From NCBI RefSeq assembly GCF_001879715.1, contig NZ_MNBW01000008.1:62001-126000 (forward strand): DNA of 64,000 bases. Direction: 5' to 3'. Under the pieces are notes generated by a model, which saw nothing but the letters and a program-made list of their open reading frames with translations, was not told where the DNA came from and did no database searches. Numbering within the stretch: position 1 is the first letter of the stretch; each line of letters begins with the position of its first letter. Shown here piece by piece: positions 9,543 through 18,967 of this stretch. The position numbers were made by a program, and so were the translations under genes. Origin of the DNA: Nioella nitratireducens (GTDB lineage Bacteria > Pseudomonadota > Alphaproteobacteria > Rhodobacterales > Rhodobacteraceae).

Positions 9543-10165
9543 CCGAAGACGATGCGCGCGCCCGGCTGCAGGCCAGTGTTTCACGTGAAACATTCGACCG
9601 GTTGCAGACCTATGCCGACGCGCTTGTGAAGTGGCAAAAGGCCATCAACCTGGTTGCGCCAAGCACGATCCCCGAGCTTTGGAGCCGCCATTTCCTCGAT
9701 TCTGCCCAAGTGTTCGATCTTTGCCCGGTCAAAGAGGGGCTTTGGCTGGACATCGGGTCGGGCGCGGGGTTTCCGGGCCTCGTGTGTGCGGCCGTTGCAG
9801 CCGAACAGGCCCCGGAGCTGCGGTTTACCTTCATTGAGAGCGATCTGCGTAAAGGCAGCTTTCTGCGTACCGTTGCGGCGGAAATGGGCCTGAAGGTCGG
9901 AGTTCTAACCCGGAGAATCGAAGAGGCGCCGCCCCAAGGCGCGGCGGTTCTGTCGGCACGGGCTTTGGCCTCTCTCGGCAAACTTCTTGGGCATGCAGAG
10001 CGTCACCTGTCGCCCAATGGCACCGCCCTGTTCCTAAAAGGCGCGACACATGCGCAGGAAATCGAAGAAGCGCTTGAGACATGGCGGATGAGCGTGGATT
10101 CTGTTTCCAGCCAGACGGCCGAGGGGGCCGTGATTCTGAAAATCGGAGATATTCACCGTGCTTGA
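9539..10165 (+). CDS. rsmG: 16S rRNA (guanine-527 N7) methyltransferase RsmG (GidB)
   Basis: SAM-dependent methyltransferase that modifies G527 of 16S rRNA, 208 residues. The SAM-binding motif [12 protein letters not shown] is near residues 70-81 and [20 protein letters not shown] precedes it, both family signatures. Residues 13-18 (SVSRET) are encoded by the second parS site, so the DNA site constrains the protein N-terminus. It overlaps mnmG by ATGA and parA by 8 bp, which indicates tight translational coupling in the mnmE-mnmG-rsmG-parA-parB series. Confidence 0.95.
   Translation: MTEDDARARLQASVSRETFDRLQTYADALVKWQKAINLVAPSTIPELWSRHFLDSAQVFDLCPVKEGLWLDIGSGAGFPGLVCAAVAAEQAPELRFTFIESDLRKGSFLRTVAAEMGLKVGVLTRRIEEAPPQGAAVLSARALASLGKLLGHAERHLSPNGTALFLKGATHAQEIEEALETWRMSVDSVSSQTAEGAVILKIGDIHRA
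9577..9592. other. parS centromere site 2
   Basis: A second perfect copy of TGTTTCACGTGAAACA, 1,908 bp downstream of the first and within rsmG codons 13-18. It is identical to site 1. Two exact 16-bp palindromes next to parAB cannot plausibly be chance. Confidence 0.95.
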
Positions 10166-10949
10166 GTCCAGCCGACCTCGTTGTATTGCCATTGCCAACC
10201 AGAAGGGCGGGGTTGGAAAGACCACGACCGCAATCAACCTTGGGGCCGCGCTCGCCGCCGAAGGGCAGCGGGTGCTGGTGATTGATCTTGATCCGCAAGG
10301 GAATGCGTCTACCGGGCTGGGGATCGACACCGAACAGCGCAATTTTACGACCTATGACCTTTTGATCGAGGGGATGTCGCTGCGGGAAATCCTGCTGCCG
10401 ACGGGCGTAGACAACCTCTGGATTGCACCATCGACCACCGACCTCAGCTCGGCCGATGTGGAGCTTGTGAGTAATGAAAACAGGGTTTTCCTGCTGAAAG
10501 ATGCTCTTCAGCCGGCCTCCGTGGCCGGGTTCGACATCATCTTGATGGACTGCCCACCGTCGTTGAACCTGTTGACGGTCAACGCCATGGTGGCGGCCGA
10601 CGCGGTTCTGGTGCCTCTGCAATCGGAATTCTTCGCATTGGAGGGGCTGTCTCAATTGATGCTGACGATCCGAGAGGTTCGCCAGTCTGCAAATCCAGCC
10701 CTGCGAATTGAGGGTGTGGTGTTGACCATGTATGACACTCGCAACAACTTGTGTCGGCAGGTCGAAGAAGATGCCCGCGACAATCTTGGGGAACTGGTGT
10801 ATCGCACCCGGATTCCGCGCAATGTTCGGCTGAGCGAGGCCCCGTCCTATGCCATGCCGATTCTGCAATACGATCCCACCTCGAAGGGCAGCGAAGCCTA
10901 TCGTGATCTGGCGAGAGAGGTCTTGGACCGTCAGTTGCAGCAAGCCTGA
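10158..10949 (+). CDS. parA: Chromosome partitioning ATPase ParA
   Basis: Deviant-Walker ATPase that moves ParB-parS complexes and so segregates the chromosome. The 263-residue protein has the ParA P-loop KGGVGKTT at residues 16-23 with the signature Lys, then VIDLDPQGNASTGLG (A') and the Walker B ILMDCPPSLNLLTVNA. The chosen start is GTG 10158, which gives MLESSRP and overlaps rsmG by 8 bp; the family normally begins close to the P-loop, so this fits. parB follows 14 bp downstream. Two parS sites lie upstream in the same operon. Confidence 0.96.
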   Translation: MLESSRPRCIAIANQKGGVGKTTTAINLGAALAAEGQRVLVIDLDPQGNASTGLGIDTEQRNFTTYDLLIEGMSLREILLPTGVDNLWIAPSTTDLSSADVELVSNENRVFLLKDALQPASVAGFDIILMDCPPSLNLLTVNAMVAADAVLVPLQSEFFALEGLSQLMLTIREVRQSANPALRIEGVVLTMYDTRNNLCRQVEEDARDNLGELVYRTRIPRNVRLSEAPSYAMPILQYDPTSKGSEAYRDLAREVLDRQLQQA

Positions 10950-10963
10950 GAAGGAAACAAGAA

Positions 10964-11866
10964 ATGGCAAAGCAGAGCAGGGGCCTTGGGCGCGGGTTGT
11001 CGGCGCTGATGGCGGATATAAACGAGCCGACAGCGTCGTCCCAGGCAGAGATGCCGCAACCGGCCCGGGCCGACCGGACTGTTCCGATAGAATCGGTGCG
11101 CCCGAACCCCGAACAGCCCCGACGTGCCTTTACGCAAGACGCGCTTCAGGAATTGTCGGATTCGATTGCCGAAAAGGGTATCATCCAACCACTGATCGTG
11201 CGCCCCGATCCGGCGATGGCCGACATGTTCCAGATCGTTGCTGGCGAACGACGCTGGCGCGCGGCGCAGATGGCGCAGTTGCATGAGGTGCCCGTGATTG
11301 TCCGCAACTTCAACGACACCGAAGTGTTGGAAGTTGCGATCATCGAGAACATTCAGCGCGCAGACCTGAACCCGGTAGAAGAGGCCATGGGCTATCGCCA
11401 GCTTATGGACCGTTTCAACCACACGCAGGAACGCTTGGCCGAGGCTATGGGGAAAAGCCGGCCGCATATCGCGAACCTGCTGCGCCTGCTGACCTTGCCG
11501 GAAGAGGTGCAAGGTTATTTGCGGGATGGCAAGCTGACCGCGGGCCATGCCCGCGCCTTGGTTGGCAGTGACCGGGCCGCCGAGATTGCTCGGGACGTGG
11601 TGAACAAGGGACTGTCTGTGCGCGAGGTCGAGCGCCGGATGAAGCACGAACAGGGCCAGAGCGCCACACCGACCGGGCGCCCTGCGCCAGGTGCCGGGTC
11701 GAAAGACGCTGACACCAAAGCCTTGGAAGGGGATCTTTCAGCCGCGATCGGTCTGACGGTGACGATCGAGCACCACGAGGCGACGGGCGGTGGCAAATTG
11801 TCGATCAAATATGACGATCTTGCGCAGCTCGACGATTTGATCAAGCTGCTGAACAGCGGATCTTAA
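10964..11866 (+). CDS. parB: Chromosome partitioning protein ParB
   Basis: CTP-dependent DNA clamp that loads at parS and spreads. The 300-residue protein has the N-terminal ParA-interaction peptide SRGLGRGLSALM (residues 4-15). IESVRPNPEQPRRAF and the CTP-binding GERRWRAAQ and ENIQRADLNPVEEA motifs follow. A helix-turn-helix (TQERLAEAMGKSRPHIANLLRLL; key residues QERLAEAMGKSR) recognises parS. The C-terminal dimer domain ends in LLNSGS. An AAGGAA sits at good spacing before ATG. Its TAA stop overlaps the TTA stop of convergent hemW in the same four bases. Confidence 0.97.
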   Translation: MAKQSRGLGRGLSALMADINEPTASSQAEMPQPARADRTVPIESVRPNPEQPRRAFTQDALQELSDSIAEKGIIQPLIVRPDPAMADMFQIVAGERRWRAAQMAQLHEVPVIVRNFNDTEVLEVAIIENIQRADLNPVEEAMGYRQLMDRFNHTQERLAEAMGKSRPHIANLLRLLTLPEEVQGYLRDGKLTAGHARALVGSDRAAEIARDVVNKGLSVREVERRMKHEQGQSATPTGRPAPGAGSKDADTKALEGDLSAAIGLTVTIEHHEATGGGKLSIKYDDLAQLDDLIKLLNSGS

Positions 11867-13020
11867 ACCAGCAGTTCCCGCAGAATAGCGTTGAGAAGAG
11901 GGCGGCCCGCAGCGGTCGTCCTTAGTCTGTCGCCGTCCTGAATGACAAACCCTTCCTCTTGCAGCATGTCGAGTCGGTCTTTTGGCACGGATGCGCCGTT
12001 TAGAGCCTCAAATCTGGACAGTGACGACCCTTCTAGCAGGCGCAGACTCATCATCAGGTACTCAACGGCTTGATCGGGCCCCGAAATCTGTGTGCGCTCA
12101 CGCTCTCCCTCGCCGCGCTCATTGACGCGGGTCAACCAGTCCCCAGGCGAACTTGGCGTCTCAGTCGCGAATTTCAGACGGTCTTTGGTGATCCGACCAT
12201 GCGCGCCTGGCCCAATTCCGACGTAATCACCGTAACGCCAGTAGATCAGGTTGTGCCTGCTCTCTGCCATATCGCGGGCATGGTTGGAAATCTCGTAGGC
12301 GGGCATACCGGCGGCCTCGCAAATCTCCTGCGTCGCCTCGTACATCTGTGCGCCAAGATCGTCTGAGGGCAGACCGGGCAGGCGTCCGATGGCATAGCGA
12401 TCCCCGAAAGCGGTTCCGTCCTCAATTGTCAGTTGGTAGAGCGACAGGTGGTCGATGGCCATCGACAGCGCTTCACGCAGTTCAGCTGTCCAATCGGGCA
12501 AGCATTGGTGCTGGCGTGTATAGATCAGATCAAAGCTGACCCGCTGGAACAGGCTGCGCGCAGTATCGAAGGCTGTCCGCGCCTCGGCCACGCTGTGCAT
12601 TCGGCCCAGGCGTTTCAGGTCGGCATCGTTCAGCGCCTGAATGCCCATCGAAATCCGGTTCACGCCAGCATCTCGATATCCGGCAAAGCGCCCGGCCTCG
12701 ACCGACGTTGGGTTTGCCTCTAGCGTAACCTCGAAACTGTTGGAAATCGGCCAGGTTGCGCGGATCTTGTCAAGCACTGCATGAACAAGGTCCGGGTCCA
12801 TCAAGGAGGGTGTGCCACCCCCAAAGAACACAGTATTTAGTGTTCTTCCTGATGTCTCTACACCGTATCTTTCTATTTCAGACAGATAGGCGGCTTGCCA
12901 CTGCGCTTGATCGACCGCAGCCGACACGTGGCTGTTGAAATCGCAATAGGGGCACTTTGCCAAGCAGAAGGGCCAATGGATATAGAGCCCGAAGCCGCCC
13001 TTCTGCCAATCGTCACTCAC
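11863..13020 (-). CDS. hemW: Radical SAM haem chaperone HemW
   Basis: Oxygen-sensitive radical-SAM protein of the HemN-like family, now regarded as a haem-trafficking chaperone (HemW) rather than a coproporphyrinogen oxidase. The 385-residue length fits HemW. The [4Fe-4S] motif is CxxxCxxC (Cys19, 23, 26) in HWPFCLAKCPYC, followed by VFFGGGTPSL. GTG 13020 is chosen because it starts the protein just before the conserved GLYIHWPFC and overlaps rdgB by 8 bp. The frame is open to 13143, but that part lies inside rdgB. It is the last gene of the leftward rph-rdgB-hemW set. Confidence 0.92.
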   Translation of the reverse strand: MSDDWQKGGFGLYIHWPFCLAKCPYCDFNSHVSAAVDQAQWQAAYLSEIERYGVETSGRTLNTVFFGGGTPSLMDPDLVHAVLDKIRATWPISNSFEVTLEANPTSVEAGRFAGYRDAGVNRISMGIQALNDADLKRLGRMHSVAEARTAFDTARSLFQRVSFDLIYTRQHQCLPDWTAELREALSMAIDHLSLYQLTIEDGTAFGDRYAIGRLPGLPSDDLGAQMYEATQEICEAAGMPAYEISNHARDMAESRHNLIYWRYGDYVGIGPGAHGRITKDRLKFATETPSSPGDWLTRVNERGEGERERTQISGPDQAVEYLMMSLRLLEGSSLSRFEALNGASVPKDRLDMLQEEGFVIQDGDRLRTTAAGRPLLNAILRELLV

Positions 13021-13621
13021 CAAGCGCGGCCACCAGTTTGCGGAAGGCGTCGGCGCGGTGGCTGATCTTGTTCTTTTCCCAACGGTCCATCTCGCCAAAG
13101 GTGATTTGGTAGCCCTGCGGTTGGAAGATCGGGTCATAGCCATGGCCCTGATCGCCGCGCATCGGCCAGACGACTTGGCCCTCCATCACGCCGGGGAAAA
13201 CCTCGTCATGGCCATCGGGCCATGCCAGGACCAAGGTGCAGCAGAAACGCGCGGTGTGCGGGGCAGGGGTGCCGGTCTTTTCAAGCTCTTTGTGGGTCTT
13301 GTTCATCGCCATGATGAAATCGCGGCCCGAGGGTGTTTCGGCCCAATCGGCGGTGTAGACACCGGGCGCGCCGCCAAGCGCGTCAATCTCGATGCCCGAG
13401 TCGTCGGCCAGAGCGGGCAGCCCCGTCGCCTTGGCTGCGGCGTGGGCCTTGATCCTGGCATTCTCGACAAATGTCGTGCCGGTTTCCTCGGGCTCAGGCA
13501 GATCATGCGCCTTGGCGGAGGTGACAGATATGCCAAGCGGCTCTAACAGATGCGCGATCTCTTCGAGCTTGCCTTGGTTGTGCGTGGCGACAAGCAAGGT
13601 CTTGCCGGTGAAGGTCCGCAT
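13013..13621 (-). CDS. rdgB: XTP/dITP diphosphatase RdgB (HAM1 family)
   Basis: Removes deaminated purine nucleotides (XTP, dITP, ITP) from the pool. The 202-residue protein begins with the HAM1 signature LLVATHNQGKLEEI, with the T/SxNxxK nucleotide loop at residues 13-18. [25 protein letters not shown] holds the catalytic Asp; GYDPIFQPQGY and KNKISHRADAF complete the family motifs. It overlaps rph by one base and hemW by 8 bp. Confidence 0.95.
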   Translation of the reverse strand: MRTFTGKTLLVATHNQGKLEEIAHLLEPLGISVTSAKAHDLPEPEETGTTFVENARIKAHAAAKATGLPALADDSGIEIDALGGAPGVYTADWAETPSGRDFIMAMNKTHKELEKTGTPAPHTARFCCTLVLAWPDGHDEVFPGVMEGQVVWPMRGDQGHGYDPIFQPQGYQITFGEMDRWEKNKISHRADAFRKLVAALGE

Positions 13622-14334
13622 CAGGACGTGGCCTCTTTCTGTGCAGTGACCAGCTCGGCAACGCCTGCTTCGGCCAGATCCATCAGTTCGTTGAACTGAG
13701 GGCGGCTGAAGGTCGCGCCCTCGGCACTGGCTTGCAGCTCGATCAACTGGCCTGCGCCGGTCATGACGAAGTTGCCATCGGTTCCGGCCTCGGAATCCTC
13801 GTCATAGTCGAGGTCCAGAACCGGCTGACCGGCAAACACGCCACAGGACACGGCGGCGACGTGATCCATGATCGGATCGGAAATGACATCGCCTGCCTTC
13901 ATCAGCTTGTTCACGGCCAACCGAAGGGCGACCCAGCCCCCAGTGATCGCGGCGCAACGGGTGCCCCCGTCGGCTTGGATCACATCGCAGTCGATGGTGA
14001 TCTGACGTTCGCCAAGCGCCACCCGGTCAATTCCCGCCCGTAGGGAGCGACCGATAAGCCGTTGAATTTCTTGGGTTCTTCCAGATTGCTTGCCTGCCGA
14101 CGCCTCTCGCCGCATCCGTGTGTGGGTGGCGCGCGGCAGCATCCCGTATTCTGCTGTCACCCAGCCAAGGCCGGTATTGCGCAGGAAGGGGGGCACGCGT
14201 TCCTCCAGCGAGGCGGTGCACAGCACATGGGTGTTGCCAACCTTGATCAGGCAAGAGCCCTCGGCATGGCGCGTCACGCTGGTTTCAATGGAAATCGGAC
14301 GCATCTGGTCTAGGTTTCTGCCGGATGGGCGCAT
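13621..14334 (-). CDS. rph: Ribonuclease PH
   Basis: Phosphorolytic 3'-5' exoribonuclease that trims tRNA 3' ends. The 237-residue protein starts [17 protein letters not shown], the conserved RNase PH beginning. The frame runs on to 14388, but those 18 residues are not family-like. [33 protein letters not shown] carries the conserved Arg and phosphate-binding features. The [20 protein letters not shown] segment is the catalytic signature. It diverges from hrcA across 120 bp, a common arrangement in alphaproteobacteria. Confidence 0.95.
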   Translation of the reverse strand: MRPSGRNLDQMRPISIETSVTRHAEGSCLIKVGNTHVLCTASLEERVPPFLRNTGLGWVTAEYGMLPRATHTRMRREASAGKQSGRTQEIQRLIGRSLRAGIDRVALGERQITIDCDVIQADGGTRCAAITGGWVALRLAVNKLMKAGDVISDPIMDHVAAVSCGVFAGQPVLDLDYDEDSEAGTDGNFVMTGAGQLIELQASAEGATFSRPQFNELMDLAEAGVAELVTAQKEATS

Positions 14335-14454
14335 ATCTATCTCCTGCTGGTGTTCGGCGACCGGGATAGTCTGTCGGCCCTGCGACACGCAAGCCCGATT
14401 GACCTTGTCGTGCGACCACCGCTTAATGTTTTCGGTCCGTAACCTAAGTCAGAC

Positions 14455-15519
14455 ATGCCTGAAAAAGAGAACATCCTTTCCGAAATGAATGATCGCTCGC
14501 GCGAGGTGTTTCGGCGCGTTGTCGAGGGCTATCTGGAAACCGGTGCCCCGATGGGGTCACGCACCCTGACGCGGAACCTGTCTGAAAAGGTTTCGGCGGC
14601 GACGATCCGCAACACGATGCAGGATCTGGAATATCTTGGCCTGCTGGACAGCCCCCATGTCTCGGCTGGGCGCATCCCGACCGAACTGGGCCTGCGAATG
14701 TTCGTGGATGGGTTGTTGGAGGTCGGCGACCTGACGATTTCCGACCGCGCCAAGCTGGACGCGACGGTTGGCGGCAATGACTCGGATGTCTCGAAAAAAC
14801 TGGATCGCCTCGGGTCGGCCCTGTCGGGCGTGACCCATGGGGCCAGCCTTGTCCTGACCCCCAAGCACGAAGCGCCCATCCGCCATATAGAGTTTGTCTC
14901 GCTGTCGCCCGGTCGGGCACTGGTGGTGCTGGTCTTTGCCGATGGCCATGTGGAAAACCGGATATTCACGCCGCCGCCGGGGCAGACCCCAAGCTCGATG
15001 CGGGAGGCAGCGAATTTCCTGAATGCTTTGGCAGAGGGCAAGACGGTCAGCGACCTCAAGAGGTTGATGGAAACCGAGGTCAGCACGCGGCGCCAAGAGA
15101 TCGACAAACTGGCGCAGGAATTGATCGAAAGCGGCGCGGCGATCTGGGAAAACGAAGGTGCGGATACAGAGCGGTTGATCGTGCGCGGTCGGTCACACCT
15201 GTTGGATGCCGGCGGGGAAAGCGAAGAGTTGGAGCGAATCCGCAACCTCTTCGACGACCTTGAGCGCAAGCGCGACATCGCAGAATTCCTTGAACTGACC
15301 GAGGAAGGCGACGGTGTGCGCATTTTTATCGGCTCGGAGAATAAACTTTTCTCACTTTCGGGTTCCTCTCTGGTGGTTTCCCCATATATGAACGCGGATC
15401 GAAAGATCATCGGTGCGGTTGGCGTTATCGGGCCCACGCGGCTCAACTACGGACGGATCGTTCCGATTGTGGATTATACGGCGCAACTGGTCGGGAAACT
15501 GATCTCGGACCAGGCATAA
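14455..15519 (+). CDS. hrcA: Heat-inducible transcription repressor HrcA
   Basis: Represses heat-shock operons by binding CIRCE elements. The 354-residue protein has an N-terminal winged helix (FRRVVEGYLETGAPMGSRTL; SAATIRNTMQDLEYLGLLDSPHVSAGRIPTE, with the recognition helix near ATIRNTM), a GAF-like dimerisation region and a C-terminal domain with IFIGSENKLFSL. I found no CIRCE inverted repeat (TTAGCACTC-N9-GAGTGCTAA) in front of hrcA or dnaK. Its target, often groESL, is therefore probably outside the window. grpE follows 10 bp downstream, the usual hrcA-grpE pair. Confidence 0.95.
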   Translation: MPEKENILSEMNDRSREVFRRVVEGYLETGAPMGSRTLTRNLSEKVSAATIRNTMQDLEYLGLLDSPHVSAGRIPTELGLRMFVDGLLEVGDLTISDRAKLDATVGGNDSDVSKKLDRLGSALSGVTHGASLVLTPKHEAPIRHIEFVSLSPGRALVVLVFADGHVENRIFTPPPGQTPSSMREAANFLNALAEGKTVSDLKRLMETEVSTRRQEIDKLAQELIESGAAIWENEGADTERLIVRGRSHLLDAGGESEELERIRNLFDDLERKRDIAEFLELTEEGDGVRIFIGSENKLFSLSGSSLVVSPYMNADRKIIGAVGVIGPTRLNYGRIVPIVDYTAQLVGKLISDQA

Positions 15520-15529
15520 GAGGTTGAGA

Positions 15530-16105
15530 ATGGCAGACCCCAAGGAAGATTCGTTCCTGGATGACCCCGAGGCCCTTGAGGCCGAAATGGACGCGGCGCT
15601 GGAAGAGGAAGAACTGGACGAGTCCGATCCTCTCGCGCTGGAACTGGACGCCCTGCGATCTGAGCGGGACGAGTTGAAGGACCGCCTTCTGCGCACGCTG
15701 GCGGAGTCGGAAAACGTTCGCAAACGCGCGGACCGGGATCGGCGTGAAGCCGAGCACTACGGCGGCACCCGGCTGGCCCGTGACCTGCTGCCGGTTTACG
15801 ACAACTTGCAGCGGGCGCTGGAAGCGGCGAACAAGGAAGAAAACGAGGTCGCGAGCGCGGTGATCGAGGGTGTGGAACTGACGTTGCGCGAATTGCTCAA
15901 CGTGTTCTCCAAGCACGGCGTGACCCCGATCGCTCCGCAAAACGGTGACGTTTTCAACCCGCAAGAACATGAAGCCATGTTCGAAGCTCCGGTGCCCGGC
16001 ACCAAGGCTGGCGAAATCATCCAGGTGATGACTGTTGGCTTCATGCTGCACGACCGGTTGCTGCGCCCGGCGCAGGTCGGCGTGTCTTCTACCCCGGCGT
16101 CGTAA
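15530..16105 (+). CDS. grpE: Nucleotide exchange factor GrpE
   Basis: Exchanges ADP for ATP on DnaK. The 191-residue protein has an acidic N-terminus (DPEALEAEMDAALEEEELDESD), a long coiled-coil helix (LRSERDELKDRLLRTLAESENVRKR) and a C-terminal beta domain. That domain has LLPVYDNLQRALEAA and the family signature GDVFNPQEHEAMFE. ATG 15530 is preceded by GAGGTTGAGA; a TTG two codons upstream is ignored. It is co-transcribed with hrcA and works with DnaJ/DnaK at 21.3-24.4 kb. Confidence 0.95.
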   Translation: MADPKEDSFLDDPEALEAEMDAALEEEELDESDPLALELDALRSERDELKDRLLRTLAESENVRKRADRDRREAEHYGGTRLARDLLPVYDNLQRALEAANKEENEVASAVIEGVELTLRELLNVFSKHGVTPIAPQNGDVFNPQEHEAMFEAPVPGTKAGEIIQVMTVGFMLHDRLLRPAQVGVSSTPAS

Positions 16106-16117
16106 GGGCGGACATGG

Positions 16118-16146
16118 TGGGCAGTGGGGGACAGCCCCCGCGCCCA
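16118..16146. terminator. Hairpin between convergent grpE and mutS
   Basis: Nested inverted repeat TGGGC-AGT-GGGGG-ACAG-CCCCC-GC-GCCCA lies in the 76-bp gap between the two convergent stop codons. The stem is strong but no T-run follows on either strand. It may be a Rho-assisted or RNA-stabilising 3' hairpin rather than a classical intrinsic terminator. Confidence 0.5.
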
Positions 16147-16181
16147 GACCATTTCGGCGAAGATGTCGGGCGCAGAGAAAT

Positions 16182-18839
16182 TCAGACGATTTCTGTGCCT
16201 CCGTCTTCGTCGAGGGCCTTCAGCTCGTAGATCAGATCGAGCGCCTGTTTGGGCGTCAGCATGTCGGGGTGAATGTCCATCAGCCGCTCTGACAAGGCAG
16301 ACTGTTTCACTGGTTGCGGGGTGGCGACCGGCGTGGCTGCGAACAGCGGCAAATCGTCGATCAGCGCCTTTTGGCGATCGCCGCCCTCGCGTTCGCCTTT
16401 TTCCAAGGCATCCAGCACCTCGTGCGCCCGCGAAACGACAGAACCCGGCAAGCCCGCCAGCTTGGCGACCTGCACGCCGTAGGACCGGTCGGCAGCGCCG
16501 GGGCGTACCTCGTGCAGGAAGATCACGTCGCCGTCCCATTCGCGCACCGCGACTGTGGCGTTCTGCACACCCTCCATCCGGTCAGCGAGGCTCGTCATCT
16601 CGTGGTAGTGCGTGGCGAAAAGCGCGCGGCAGCGGTTTACCTCGTGCAGGTGTTCCAGCGTGGCCCACGCAATCGACAGGCCGTCATAGGTGGCGGTGCC
16701 GCGCCCGATTTCATCGAGGATCACAAGCGCGCGCTCGTCTGCCTGATTCAGGATCGCGGCGGTTTCGACCATTTCGACCATGAAGGTGGAGCGGCCACGG
16801 GCGAGGTCATCCGACGCGCCGACGCGGCTGAAGACTTGGCTGACGAGGCCGATATGGGCCGACTTTGCAGGCACGAAGCTGCCCATCTGGGCGAGAATGG
16901 CGATCAGCGCGTTCTGGCGGAGGTAGGTCGATTTACCCGCCATGTTGGGGCCGGTCAGCAGCGTCAGTGCGGCCTTGTGGCCCTCGGCCGTCAGGTCGCA
17001 ATCGTTGGCGATGAATGGCTCACCGGCCTTTTGCAGGGCGCGCTCCACCACCGGGTGGCGGCCCGAGTCGATCTCGAAGGCGCGGCTGTCGTCGATCTGG
17101 GGGCGAACCCAGTCTTCTGATCGGGCGAGGTCTGCGAGGGCGGTGATCAGGTCAATCTCTGCCAACGCGGCAGCGGCGGCGCCGACGGCCTCGTTCTCGT
17201 CCAGAATTGCCTGTCTTAGAGACTGAAACAGGGTTTTTTCGATCTCCAGGGCACGGTTGCCGGCGTTCAGAATACGGGTTTCCAGATCACTCAATTCCAC
17301 CGTGGTGAATCGCACCGCGTTGGCGGTGGTCTGACGGTGAATAAACGTCTCTGACAGAGGCGCAGAGAGCATTTTCTGCGCGTGTGTCGCGGTCGTCTCG
17401 ATGAAATACCCCAGCACGTTGTTGTGCTTGATCTTGAGCGAGGAGATGCCGCTTTGTTCGGCATAATCGGCCTGCATACCGGCGATCACGCCCCGGCCTT
17501 CGTCGCGCAGGCGTCGGGTTTCGTCGAGGTCCTGGTGAAACCCTTGAGCGATGAACCCGCCGTCACGGGCCAGCAGCGGCGGTTCGGCGACCAGCGCAGC
17601 GTCGAGGAGGGATCGCAGCGTCTGGTGTCCATCGAGCGCCCGTGCGGCGCGCTGAAAGACCTCTGGCAAGCCGGACGCCGCCAATTGGTCGTGGATGTGC
17701 TCGGCCTCGGCCAGCCCGTTGCGAATGGCGGCAAGGTCGCGCGGGCCGCCCCGGTCAAGGCCAAGGCGTGATAGGGCGCGGTCCATGTCGGGCACCTTGC
17801 GCAGCGCGTCGCGCAGAGCATTGGACAGGCGGTCATTCTCCAGACTGGCGCTGACGGCCTCGTGCCGTTCTTGCACAACTGCGATCTGGGTGGAGGGGCT
17901 GGACAGCCGATGTTCCAGCAGGCGCGCGCCGCCAGCCGTCAGGGTTCGGTCGATCGTGGCCAGCAGTGACCCGGCGCGTCCGCCATGCATGGAACTGGTC
18001 AGTTCGAGGTTGCGCCGCGTGGCCGCGTCGATCTGCATCATCCGCTGCGCCAGCGTGCGAGTGGGCGCGCGCAAGAGCGGTAGTTTGCCTTTCTGCGTCA
18101 TCTCCAGGTAGTCGATGATTGCGCCCATGGCGGCAAGGTCGGGGCGGTCGAATTGACCGAAGGACTCGAGCGACTTCACCTGAAACAGGGCCTCGATCCT
18201 CCGTTCAGCCGAGCCACTGTCAAAACTGGACGGGGCCAGCGGTGTCACGGAGGCTCCGGCCTCCTCTATGATCATCAGTGCCGCGTCGTCGGTGCCATCG
18301 GCCACCAGCACCTCGCGCGGGGTCAAGCGCGCCAGTTCCGGCCCAAGGCGCACAAGCGGGCAGGGCATCACGTGGAATGCGCCGGTGGAAATGTCGGTCC
18401 ATGCGAGTGCGGCCTCGCCCCGGATATCGGCATAGGCGGCAAGGTAGTTGTGGTGGCGTGCTTCCAGCAGCGTGTCTTCCGTCAGTGTACCGGGGGTGAC
18501 AAGCCGCACGACCTCTCGCCGGACCACGGATTTCGAGCCGCGCTTTTTCGCCTCTGCGGGGTCTTCCGTCTGTTCGCAGACCGCGACGCGAAAGCCCTTG
18601 CGGATCAGCGTCAGGAAATACCCCTCGGCGGAATGGGCCGGCACGCCGCACATGGGGATGTCGTCGCCCTGATGCTTACCGCGCTTGGTCAGGGCGATGT
18701 CCAGCGCCTCTGCGGCGGCCACCGCATCTTGAAAGAACATCTCGTAGAAGTCGCCCATCCGGTAGAACAACAGCGCATCGCGGTTCTGCGCCTTGATCTC
18801 CAGATACTGCGCCATCATGGGCGTGACTTGTCCCGTCAT
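16182..18839 (-). CDS. mutS: DNA mismatch repair protein MutS
   Basis: Recognises mismatches and small loops and recruits MutL. The 885-residue protein has the mismatch-binding N-terminus with the Phe-X-Glu region (GDFYEMFFQDA), connector, core and clamp domains. The ATPase part contains Walker A GPNMAGKSTYLRQ, then DDLARGRSTFMVEM, LVILDEIGRGTATYDG (Walker B) and ATHYHEM. Among three close ATGs I choose 18839, because AAGGGG lies 6 bases upstream. The ATG at 18845 would touch that sequence. It diverges from maeB, a typical Rhodobacterales neighbour. Confidence 0.96.
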   Translation of the reverse strand: MTGQVTPMMAQYLEIKAQNRDALLFYRMGDFYEMFFQDAVAAAEALDIALTKRGKHQGDDIPMCGVPAHSAEGYFLTLIRKGFRVAVCEQTEDPAEAKKRGSKSVVRREVVRLVTPGTLTEDTLLEARHHNYLAAYADIRGEAALAWTDISTGAFHVMPCPLVRLGPELARLTPREVLVADGTDDAALMIIEEAGASVTPLAPSSFDSGSAERRIEALFQVKSLESFGQFDRPDLAAMGAIIDYLEMTQKGKLPLLRAPTRTLAQRMMQIDAATRRNLELTSSMHGGRAGSLLATIDRTLTAGGARLLEHRLSSPSTQIAVVQERHEAVSASLENDRLSNALRDALRKVPDMDRALSRLGLDRGGPRDLAAIRNGLAEAEHIHDQLAASGLPEVFQRAARALDGHQTLRSLLDAALVAEPPLLARDGGFIAQGFHQDLDETRRLRDEGRGVIAGMQADYAEQSGISSLKIKHNNVLGYFIETTATHAQKMLSAPLSETFIHRQTTANAVRFTTVELSDLETRILNAGNRALEIEKTLFQSLRQAILDENEAVGAAAAALAEIDLITALADLARSEDWVRPQIDDSRAFEIDSGRHPVVERALQKAGEPFIANDCDLTAEGHKAALTLLTGPNMAGKSTYLRQNALIAILAQMGSFVPAKSAHIGLVSQVFSRVGASDDLARGRSTFMVEMVETAAILNQADERALVILDEIGRGTATYDGLSIAWATLEHLHEVNRCRALFATHYHEMTSLADRMEGVQNATVAVREWDGDVIFLHEVRPGAADRSYGVQVAKLAGLPGSVVSRAHEVLDALEKGEREGGDRQKALIDDLPLFAATPVATPQPVKQSALSERLMDIHPDMLTPKQALDLIYELKALDEDGGTEIV

Positions 18840-18967
18840 ATGCATCCCCTTGCCTGCGGCGATCACCCTACTAAGGCCGGTTGACAGGTAAAAGGGCGCA
18901 TTCGCATCTGTTGAGCCGCGCGGCCCTTGGCGATAAGAGGTTTGGGGTTGAGGAAGGGACAGGACTT

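Noticed and set aside
14389-14454. Sigma-32 promoter upstream of hrcA (CTTG...CTTAATGT)
   Set aside because: The spacing between the two elements is only about 14 bases instead of 17-18, so it is not a convincing match.
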